Below are positions 9,291-18,195 of a stretch of 64,000 bases of DNA, one piece after another. This DNA is from Marinobacter sp. GTDB taxonomy: Bacteria; Pseudomonadota; Gammaproteobacteria; Pseudomonadales; Oleiphilaceae. Where the stretch lies: assembly GCA_018402255.1 (NCBI GenBank), contig JAGYIS010000004.1, positions 124,001-188,000 of the forward strand. Direction: 5' to 3'. Under the pieces are notes generated by a model. The model was not told the origin of the DNA. It did not search any database and was given only the letters and a program-made list of their open reading frames with translations. The translations under genes and the position numbers were made by a program. Every line of letters starts with the position of its first letter. Position 1 is the first letter of the stretch.

Positions 9291-11254
9291 TCAGACAGCG
9301 CCTGAGATATTGACCACTTTTTGTTGAATCATGGTAGGCGCCGGTTTGCGGATTTGTCGCATCATGGCGTCGGCCAGTTCCAGCTGTTTGCGAAGATCGG
9401 TGATCGAATGGTCGAGGCGCTGACGCTCGGCACGACTGTCACGATCACTCCGTACCATGTCGCGCAAGCGCCGGATCTGATGTTCCAGCAGCTGTTTCTG
9501 TTCCATGGAATACTGCATGATCGGCAGCAGGGCCTCTTGCGGCCAACGTTCCACATCCTTGCGCACCCGGCCATGCAGGGTGCGTGCCTCGCCGACCATC
9601 ACGTTGAAGAAACGGCGTACCAGGAGTGACTGCTCGGTAAGCAGGTTCTTCGGGCTGATCCGGAACCGCTTGGCTTTTTGCGAAGCTCGCGGATGGCAAT
9701 CACATGGCGACCGGCTCTTAAGGGGATGGGTTCAAGGTGTCTGGCTCGGGTATCTTCGTTGTAGCGTCGATAAATCGCGCCCACCATTTTTTCCGCCAGC
9801 CGGCCCTCGGCGAGCAGGTTGCTCAGATCGCTCTCCAGTAACTCGAAGAAGTGATCCATGGCCCGGTTCATGCCAGCGGTGGTCCAGCTTTTGGACATCA
9901 TGTGGCGGACTTTGCTGGCGTGATTTTCAAATCGGTCTTCCGCCACCAGCTTGGTCAGCATGTCGCCCTGTGAGTCCATCAGCCGGCGGGAGGAACGAAG
10001 GGTGATCAGCTTTTTGTAGTAAAAGTCATAATCCCTCTGGGCTCGCTCTGCCAGTCGGCTGAGTGCGGGTTTGTCCATGGTGACACCCGCGCAGGCCTGA
10101 CGTTCTTCTTCCAGGCATTCCAGCCGATATTGCATGGCAGCCTGACTGTTCTGCAGCATGCCCAGAAGATCATTGATCAGGTTCTGGGTGATCAGCTGTT
10201 CCTTGTGCATCAGAATGCGTTGAATGATCAGTTGCTCAAGCTGGCCGATATTGGAGCGGCCAAAGAGCGCATCATCCTTGCGTACCCGTGCCAGCAAGCC
10301 TTGCTTGGCTGACAGGGGGATTACATCCTGTTGACGGATGCCCAGGTGATCAGCGGTGTAACTGCGGACCCGTTCGATGGCGTCATTGGTGTGCTGCTCG
10401 CCCTGAAGGTCGTCCCACATCACATCGATTTTGTTCAGCACGGCAAAGCGGCCAGCGCGGTGATCTGCGTGCTCGGTGTCGATATGCTCTTTCCAGATGG
10501 TCATGTCGCTGGCGGTCACGCCGGTGTCTGCGCTCAAGACGAAAATCACGGCATGGGCCCGGGGCAGCATGCTAATGGTCAGCTCTGGCTCTGAGCCCAG
10601 CGCATTCAGGCCTGGTGTGTCGAGAATGCGAAGGCCTCGCTCAAACAGCGGGTGGCGAATACTGATCTGGGCATTGCGCCAGGCCGGTACCAGTACGTGA
10701 CCCGGGTTGTTGCGGTCATGCTCCAGCATGTCCTCGTCGAACCCGAGTTGGCGGGCTTCTTCCGGTGGCACGCTCTTGACGCGAGCGACTTCCGCCAGGA
10801 CCTCTCGCATGATGTCCGGGTTGCGCTCATCAAGGTCGTGTTTGACCCAACGCTCCGGTTGTTTGCGAAGTTGTTGCAGTGACAGCTCGCCGGTGCGGGT
10901 TTCGATCGGCAACAACAGTAAATAATTCTGGTTGGCGCTGCGATCGTAGAACAGTTCGGTCGGGCACATCGTAGTCCGGCCGGCCTGGGATGGCAGCATG
11001 CGCTGACCGTATTCTGAAAAGAACAGGGCATTGATCAGTTCGGTCTTGCCCCGGGAGTACTCGCCGACAAAGGCAATGGTCAGCTCATCTTCGATAAGCA
11101 GCTCCAGGCCATGACGGATGCGGGTACTGACGTCTTCGGAGAATAGATTGTTGTCTTGCAGCCACAACCGATAGCGGCCAATCTGCCGAATCAGTTCTTT
11201 TTTCCAGTTGTGGTAGGCCTCAACCTGCTGCGACAGAGTTCCCTGCTGATTCAT
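9291..11254 (-). pseudogene. dynamin-family GTPase, apparent -1 frameshift near 9673-9678
   Basis: FVGEYSRGKTELINALFF (P-loop), LDTPGLNA, LNKID; the ORF ends at 9599 while the C-terminal frame continues as ORF 9291..9602. Confidence 0.85.
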
Positions 11255-11500
11255 TGGTAATCCTTCTGCGCGACTTCCGGGTGCTGTCCCAGGGAGCGTC
11301 TGGCGTAACCTCTCGCCTCCTGGATTAAATGACGTTAATAATAGCCTGTTTATTCAGGCGTTTGGGGTGAGCCAGTCGGCATTTTCAGGGAAATTTGAGG
11401 CGAAAAGCAAAAAAGACTGCAGAATCAAGTCATTGACGCTGCAGTCCAGGCTGTTTCAAAAAGGTGCGATCTGTAAATTAATGTATATTTGTGATGAAAC

Positions 11501-12085
11501 TTACATTCCGAGCCCGATGGCGCCGAGTCCGGCAGCCAGTTTCATGTGATCTATCATCACCGAAATCACGTTCAGGATCAGGAAGACAATGATCGGTGAC
11601 AGATCCAGTCCGCCCATCGACGGCATCACGCTGCGTACCGGGCGCATCACCGGCTCGGTGATCTGTGCCACCAGCTGAATGGCTGGATGTCCGCTTTGCG
11701 GCGCAATCCAGCTGACCACAACGACGGCAATCACCGACCAGAAGTAGATCTTGACGATCAGACTAACCACATTCAACACAGCCCAGACCAGCAGGGTCAG
11801 CGGATTGATGGCCGGTATGCCGCCGTTGAGCGCAACCAGAATAAGGAAGAAGGTGATCGCCTGGATAATAATGGCGAGCACCAGAGCGGCTCCGTCGATG
11901 CCGCCCAGAACGGGAATAACCCGACGCAGCGGTTGCAAGGGCGGATTGGTGGCCTTTACCACAAATTGGGTGATCGGATTGTAGAAGTCGGCCCGGGCCA
12001 GCTGCAGCAAAAACCGCAACAGAACAATGGTCATGTAAAAGGTGGATGCGATCAGCAAGATCGTAATCACTATATCTGCCAGCAT
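11501..12085 (-). CDS. yggT: YggT family membrane protein
   Basis: Two YggT-type hydrophobic repeats; adjacent to proC and yggS. Confidence 0.92.
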   Translation of the reverse strand: MLADIVITILLIASTFYMTIVLLRFLLQLARADFYNPITQFVVKATNPPLQPLRRVIPVLGGIDGAALVLAIIIQAITFFLILVALNGGIPAINPLTLLVWAVLNVVSLIVKIYFWSVIAVVVVSWIAPQSGHPAIQLVAQITEPVMRPVRSVMPSMGGLDLSPIIVFLILNVISVMIDHMKLAAGLGAIGLGM

Positions 12086-12107
12086 GAAGCTGTATCTCCA
12101 TTATTGA

Positions 12108-12941
12108 TTACTGTTTGTCTGCCAGTTCTTTGGACATCTCTTGTGAGCGTTCAAACGCTGCGCCATAGGCTTGTTTCACCAGGTCCCGCAGGCCGCCGTC
12201 TTCGAATGTGTTGACCGCCCGCTCGGTGGTGCCGCCGGGCGACATCACATTGCGCTTGAGCTGCGCCGGATCCTGATCACTGCGCCCCGCCATTTCAGCA
12301 GCGCCGGCCATGGTCTGAATGGCCAGTGCCCGTGCCGTTTCCGGCTCAATGCCCGCCGCAGTCGCTGCTTCTTCCAGCGCTTCAAGCATCAGGAAAAAAT
12401 AGGCCGGTCCGCTACCTGATAAGGCGGTAACACCGTGCAGCAGGTTTTCATCATCTACCCACAGTGCGGTGCCGATGCTTTCAAACATCGCCTGCACCGC
12501 GTCTTTCTGGGCAGGCTTGACCTGATCGTTGGCGAACAGGCCGGCCGCGCCTTTGCCCACCAGCGATGGAGTGTTCGGCATTACCCGAACCAGTGGCATA
12601 CCGCCACCCAGCCACTGGTCAAGTGTTTCTGCGGTCAAGCCCGCGGCAATCGAGACCATTAACGGGCGGGTGTTTTGTACCATGGGTGCAATATCACTGC
12701 ACACTGATGCCATCACTTGTGGTTTTACCGCCAGTACCACGATGTCTGCTTGCTGTGCGCAGTATCGGTTGTCGGTGGTCACGCTCACGCCAAAGCGTTT
12801 GCGAATGGACTGCAAATGGTCATCGTCAGGGGCGCTGACCCAGATATCGCCGGCCTGGTAGCCGCTGTCCAGCATGCCGCCAATGATGGCGCTGGCCATG
12901 TTGCCGGCACCGATAAAAGAGATCGTGGGTGATTTACTCAA
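12108..12941 (-). CDS. proC: pyrroline-5-carboxylate reductase
   Basis: SFIGAGNMASAIIGGML ... VTALSGSGPAYFFLMLEAL ... VMSPGGTTERAV. Confidence 0.96.
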   Translation of the reverse strand: MSKSPTISFIGAGNMASAIIGGMLDSGYQAGDIWVSAPDDDHLQSIRKRFGVSVTTDNRYCAQQADIVVLAVKPQVMASVCSDIAPMVQNTRPLMVSIAAGLTAETLDQWLGGGMPLVRVMPNTPSLVGKGAAGLFANDQVKPAQKDAVQAMFESIGTALWVDDENLLHGVTALSGSGPAYFFLMLEALEEAATAAGIEPETARALAIQTMAGAAEMAGRSDQDPAQLKRNVMSPGGTTERAVNTFEDGGLRDLVKQAYGAAFERSQEMSKELADKQ

Positions 12942-13003
12942 GATTCACTCCGGGCTTGGGTCGGTTAAAGAATTGAATGGGATCATAGCAGGAACCATCC
13001 GGT

Positions 13004-13717
13004 TCAGCTCTGGCTGTGTTTGGGTGGTCGGCCTCCGAACAGCGCTGTACCTACTCGCACCCAGGTTGCGCCCTCGGCAATGGCGATCTCCAGATCATCC
13101 GACATGCCCATGGACAGCGCATCCAGTGGGCCGGCATCAGGGTGATTCTGTCTCAGTGCGCGCAGAGTGTTGGCCAGCTTGCGAAAGCTGACGCGCAATT
13201 CTGCCTCCGACTGGTCCGGGTCCGGGATGGCCATCAGGCCCCTCAGTTTAATGTTGGGCAGCTCGCCCACGGCCGCCACAAGCTCGGGAAGTTCCTCCAA
13301 TGAACACCCGGATTTGCTTTCTTCTTTATTGATATTTACCTGCAGGCAAAGGTTCAGGGCAGGTAAGGAGGCTGGTCGCTGCTCACTCAAACGCCGGGCG
13401 ATTTTTAGCCGGTCGACGCTGTGCACCCAGGCAAACGTTTCTGCGATTTGCCGGGTTTTGTTGGACTGGATCGGGCCGATGAAATGCCATTCAATCTGGC
13501 TCAGATCACTCAGCGCGGCAATCTTGTCCAGGGCTTCCTGCAGGTAATTCTCACCAAACGCGACTTGCCCGGCCTCGGCCGCCGCGCGGAGCTCTTCGGG
13601 TGTGCGGGTCTTGCTGACTGCCAACAAACGCACACTGCCGGGCTCCCGGCCCGCGTTCAATGTTGCTTTTTGTATGCGTCGGGTTACGCTCCCGATGTTG
13701 TCTGCTATGCTGCTCAT
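13004..13717 (-). CDS. yggS: PLP homeostasis protein (YggS/PROSC family)
   Basis: LLAVSKTRTPEELRAAAEAGQVAFGENYLQEAL; internal start inferred at 13717. Confidence 0.93.
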   Translation of the reverse strand: MSSIADNIGSVTRRIQKATLNAGREPGSVRLLAVSKTRTPEELRAAAEAGQVAFGENYLQEALDKIAALSDLSQIEWHFIGPIQSNKTRQIAETFAWVHSVDRLKIARRLSEQRPASLPALNLCLQVNINKEESKSGCSLEELPELVAAVGELPNIKLRGLMAIPDPDQSEAELRVSFRKLANTLRALRQNHPDAGPLDALSMGMSDDLEIAIAEGATWVRVGTALFGGRPPKHSQS

Positions 13718-13769
13718 AGTGTGAGTTTGCCGCTTCTGGACTAAAAGAAAAAGCCTTCCGAGGAATCCT

Positions 13770-14804
13770 ATGGATATTACTGAACTGCTTGCCTTTTCGG
13801 CCAAACAGGGTGCGTCGGATTTGCACCTGTCTGCCGGTCTGCCACCCATGATTCGTGTTGATGGCGATGTCCGTCGTATCAACCTTCCGCCCATGGAACA
13901 CAAAGAAGTACACGGGCTGATCTACGACATCATGAACGACAAGCAGCGTAAGGACTACGAAGAATTCCTCGAAACCGACTTCTCGTTTGAAGTGCCCGGC
14001 GTGGCCCGTTTCCGGGTCAACGCCTTCAACCAGAACCGCGGTGCCGGTGCAGTCTTCCGGACCATTCCTTCGAAGGTTTTGACTATGGAAGATCTGGGCA
14101 TGGGCCAGGTTTTCAAGGACGTGTCTTCGGTTCCTCGTGGACTGGTGTTGGTCACGGGGCCGACCGGTTCCGGTAAGTCCACAACCCTGGCGGCGATGAT
14201 CGATTACATCAACGATACCCGCTACGAACACGTCCTCACCATTGAAGACCCCATCGAATTCGTACACGAATCCAAAAAGTGCCTGGTTAACCAGCGCGAG
14301 GTGCACCGGGATACCCTGGGCTTTAACGAGGCCCTGCGCTCGGCCCTGCGGGAAGATCCTGACATCATTCTGGTGGGCGAGTTGCGGGATCTGGAAACCA
14401 TTCGTCTGGCGCTGACCGCCGCCGAAACCGGCCACCTGGTGTTTGGCACCCTGCACACCACCTCCGCCGCCAAGACCATCGACCGGGTGGTCGACGTGTT
14501 CCCGGCCGAAGAAAAGTCCATGGTCCGGTCCATGTTGTCGGAATCCCTGCAGGCGGTTATCTCCCAGACCCTGATGAAGAAGATGGGCGGTGGCCGGATT
14601 GCCGCGCATGAAATCATGATTGGTACCTCCGCGATCCGTAACCTGATCCGGGAAGACAAAATCGCCCAGATGTACTCGTCGATCCAGACCGGTGCGTCTC
14701 TTGGAATGCAGACCCTGGATCAGTGTCTGGAGAAGCTGTTGCAGAAAGGTCTGATTTCTCGCGAAGCGGCGCGGATGAAGGCGAAGATGCCGGATAACTT
14801 TTAA
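13770..14804 (+). CDS. pilT: type IV pilus retraction ATPase PilT
   Basis: GASDLHLSAGLPPMIRVDG, Walker A GPTGSGKSTTLA; complete. Confidence 0.97.
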   Translation: MDITELLAFSAKQGASDLHLSAGLPPMIRVDGDVRRINLPPMEHKEVHGLIYDIMNDKQRKDYEEFLETDFSFEVPGVARFRVNAFNQNRGAGAVFRTIPSKVLTMEDLGMGQVFKDVSSVPRGLVLVTGPTGSGKSTTLAAMIDYINDTRYEHVLTIEDPIEFVHESKKCLVNQREVHRDTLGFNEALRSALREDPDIILVGELRDLETIRLALTAAETGHLVFGTLHTTSAAKTIDRVVDVFPAEEKSMVRSMLSESLQAVISQTLMKKMGGGRIAAHEIMIGTSAIRNLIREDKIAQMYSSIQTGASLGMQTLDQCLEKLLQKGLISREAARMKAKMPDNF

Positions 14805-14840
14805 ATGCCATGCTCCAAAAAATGAAAACTGGGTAGAAAA

Positions 14841-15961
14841 ATGGAATTCGAAAAACTGTTACGGCTGATGGTAGAGAAAGGCGGATCGGACCTGTTTATT
14901 ACCGCAGGGGTACCGCCGAGCATGAAAGTGAACGGGAAAGTGTTGCCGGTCACCAAGAATGCGCTGACGCCGGAGCAAACGAGAGAGTTTGTCTACGGTG
15001 CCATGAACGACAAGCAGCGCGCCGAATTCGATGAAACTCACGAGTGCAACTTTGCCATCAGTGCACGGGGTATTGGTCGGTTCCGGGTCAGTGCGTTTTT
15101 CCAGCGCAACCTGTGCGGCATGGTGTTGCGTCGGATTGAAGTAAAAATCCCCAGATTGACGAATTGTCCCTGCCGGAAGTGATCAAGGAACTGGCAATGA
15201 CCAAGCGGGGCCTGATCATGTTTGTGGGCGCCACGGGTACCGGTAAGTCCACCTCGCTGGCGGCCATGCTCGGGCATCGGAATCGCAACAGTCGCGGTCA
15301 CATTATCTCCATCGAAGACCCGATCGAGTTCGTGCACCAGCATCAGGGCTGTATCGTGACCCAGCGTGAAGTAGGCATTGATACCGAAAACTTCGAGGTC
15401 GCCCTGAAGAACACGCTTCGGCAGGCGCCCGACGTTATCCTGATTGGTGAGGTCCGTACCCGCCAGACCATGGAGTACTCGGTGCAGTTCGCGGAAACCG
15501 GCCACTTGTGCCTGGCTACCCTGCACGCCAACAACGCCAACCAGGCGCTGGACCGGATTATCCAGTTCTTCCCGCCGGAGCAGCACAACCAGATCTGGAT
15601 GGATTTGTCCCTGAACCTGCGGGCGATTGTGGCGCAGCAACTGATACCGACGCCTGATGGCAACGGCCGAAAGGCGGTTATCGAAGTGTTGATCAACACT
15701 CCGTTGGTGGCCGATATCATTCGTAAAGGCGACGTGCACAAGCTTAAAGAGCTGATGGCGAAGTCCAACGAATCTGGCATGCAGACCTTCGATCAGGCCC
15801 TGTACAGGCTCTACGCAGAAGGCTCGATTACCTACGAGGATGCTCTGGCCCACGCGGACTCTGCCAATGACCTGCGCCTGATGATCAAGCTGGGTGCAGA
15901 TGCCCAGGGTGCAGACAAGCTGTCATCTTCCGTGGATAAGCTGACCATCCAGGGCGATTAA
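14841..15961 (+). pseudogene. pilU: type IV pilus ATPase PilU, apparent -1 frameshift near 15151-15155
   Basis: Split as ORFs 14841..15182 and 15164..15961; adding one C to ATCCCCAG restores KIPQIDELSLPEVIKELAMTKRGLIMFVGATGTGKST. Confidence 0.92.
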
Positions 15962-15977
15962 GTTTTCCCTCTTTGAT

Positions 15978-16003
15978 CAGCGACCCCTGTCCGGGGGTCG
16001 CTG
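15978..16003 (+). terminator. hairpin after pilU
   Basis: 10-bp stem CAGCGACCCC/GGGGTCGCTG; weak U-tract. Confidence 0.45.
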
Positions 16004-16110
16004 TCATACCAAAGTCGTACTTTGTTAGCTAAAACAACCAGTAGTTATGGCATTTGAGGCCAATGCTTTGTGCTGCGTATACTCCCCGCGCGACCCACAA
16101 AGGAGATACC

Positions 16111-17586
16111 ATGCACAAGAATACCAACACTCTCGTAAAGGCCATTCGCCTCGCAAGCCTGGCAGTCGTTACTGCACCCGTCAGTGTGATGGCGGGCGGT
16201 TTTGCCCTCAATGAGCAGAGCGCCAGTGCAATGGGTACCGCCAATGCCGGTGCCGCCGCCAACCCCGAGAATGCCACCACTGTATTCTTCAACCCTGCCG
16301 GGATGAGCCAGTTGTCTGGTACCAATATTTCATTTGGTGCGGCTGTTCTGGATATTGATGCCGAGGCAAAAAGTGCAGAAGCTCGTCGAAATTTACCGGG
16401 GCCTGCACCGATCATGGCCAGCGGCTCTCGCGGCGGCGATATAGCTGATCCAGCAGTGCTGCCTAATTTCTATATGACGCACGAAGTTAACGATTCAATC
16501 GATGTTGGCTTTGGCGTTCACGCGCCCTTCGGTCTGGCGGCTGACTATGACGACGATTTTGTGGGTCGCTTTTTTGCGGATGAGACCGAGCTGACGGCAA
16601 TCGCCTTTACCCCGTCGATTGCGATTAACAATGGCGAAGGTCTGTCAATGGGCCTTGGCCTGAACGTGATTTATGCTGAGGGTCGACTGACGCGGTACCA
16701 GGATCTCGCAGGCTCGGTCTATCAGCAAGCCTTTGCACAGGCTACGACTGGAGGTGCGGATCCTGCCACCGCCGATCAAATTGCTCGCCAGTCTGTGCAG
16801 GCCGGGCCAGAGCCATACGCCGATATCGAGGGTGATGATATTGGCGTAACGTTTCGAGTTGGTTTTCTTTACGAGCTGTCCGAGAAGACACAATTTGGCC
16901 TGAGCGCACAAACAGGCACTGAACTTAACCTCAAGGGTGACATGAAGCTTACAGATTTCCCTGCTTCTATGTCTCCGAATGGGACATCGACGCTTTCAGA
17001 GAAGGTTGAAGTGCCACTCGCGATTCCTGAAAGCATTACCTTTGGTGCACGTCATAAATTAACAGATGATGTGACCGTTCTTGCTGGCGTAACTTATGCC
17101 CGGTGGAGCCGTTTTGAGGAGCTGGACATCAACAGCAGAGAGGGTGATGCGGGGGAAATCTCTCAAGTCAGTGGTCGTACTGGCGATACACCCATCAACC
17201 ATGTGACTGAAAAGTGGAAGAATACCTGGCAGTTCAACGTGGGTGGTATCTGGCAGGCGACGCCGGATTGGGCCTTCAAAGCTGGTTATGCCTTCGATGA
17301 GTCTCCTGTTGATCAATATGTCACTGCACGTATCCCATCAACGGATCGTCATTGGCTCACACTTGGGGCTCAGTGGAAGCATGCCGCCAGTGGTTGGACG
17401 GTCGATGCAGCGGTTGGTACTTTGATTTTTGACGGTAACGCCAAGGTCAACGAGCGCAACTATTCTCACGAAAACCCCGAGCAAGTTGCAGACCTGCAGC
17501 CGGGTGTTGAAGATCCCAGCTACTACCAGGCCGAATACGAGCTCAGCGCCTGGAGCGCCGCTATCGAGTTCAGCAAGGCGTTCTGA
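16111..17586 (+). CDS. fadL: OmpP1/FadL-family outer membrane transporter
   Basis: GGFALNEQSASAMGTANAGAAANPENATTVFFNPAGMSQLSGT; RBS AAGGAG before ATG at 16111. Confidence 0.92.
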   Translation: MHKNTNTLVKAIRLASLAVVTAPVSVMAGGFALNEQSASAMGTANAGAAANPENATTVFFNPAGMSQLSGTNISFGAAVLDIDAEAKSAEARRNLPGPAPIMASGSRGGDIADPAVLPNFYMTHEVNDSIDVGFGVHAPFGLAADYDDDFVGRFFADETELTAIAFTPSIAINNGEGLSMGLGLNVIYAEGRLTRYQDLAGSVYQQAFAQATTGGADPATADQIARQSVQAGPEPYADIEGDDIGVTFRVGFLYELSEKTQFGLSAQTGTELNLKGDMKLTDFPASMSPNGTSTLSEKVEVPLAIPESITFGARHKLTDDVTVLAGVTYARWSRFEELDINSREGDAGEISQVSGRTGDTPINHVTEKWKNTWQFNVGGIWQATPDWAFKAGYAFDESPVDQYVTARIPSTDRHWLTLGAQWKHAASGWTVDAAVGTLIFDGNAKVNERNYSHENPEQVADLQPGVEDPSYYQAEYELSAWSAAIEFSKAF

Positions 17587-17631
17587 CGGAGCCGCTGACC
17601 TCCCCCGAGCGGCTGGCCCGGCATGTCCGGG

Positions 17632-17997
17632 TCAGCCCACTACCTGGCCGCGGTAGATGACTTGTGTCCTCCGTGGCCGGGCCTCCGCCCCGCTTTCACT
17701 CTGCGTGTCTCTTGATTCGTTGCTTGCAATGACCTGACCGCGGTACGTTTTTTCCCCGCTGTTTTCAAGTTCCACTTCGCTGAGCCTCGGCACCCTTTGT
17801 TTCAGGGCTTCCCAGGTATGTACCAGATGCTGCGATCGGGTTTTGCCTGCGTACTCCGCCAGATGCTCAGCCAGATGATCTTCATTCAGGTGGAGTTTTA
17901 CGCCGAATTCCGACTGAATCAGTCGGCGGCACTGCTGCACCAGTTTCAGGTGGGATGGGTCGAATAACCAGTCGCGTTCATTCGCTACGGAATTCAT
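17632..17997 (-). CDS. conserved hypothetical protein with two YRGQV motifs at C-terminus
   Basis: 121-aa ORF between fadL and polA; KTYRGQVIA and VIYRGQVVG. Confidence 0.55.
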   Translation of the reverse strand: MNSVANERDWLFDPSHLKLVQQCRRLIQSEFGVKLHLNEDHLAEHLAEYAGKTRSQHLVHTWEALKQRVPRLSEVELENSGEKTYRGQVIASNESRDTQSESGAEARPRRTQVIYRGQVVG

Positions 17998-18195
17998 GAG
18001 TTAGGCCTCGTATCGATGTCACTGCATTGGGCATGAATGCGCCCAGACAGTGAATAACGAAGCAGAATTCGTGCCGTTGTCACGCAGGCTGGGTTTGCGG
18101 AGTTGGTGGCCGCCATAGAGGAAATCGCTGCCCTGTTTCTGTGCCATCTTGCTGAAAATGAACAAAAACAGGGCGATACTCTGGGGGCTGAACGG

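Noticed and set aside
13551-14609. 352-aa minus-strand ORF
   Set aside because: Antisense to pilT.
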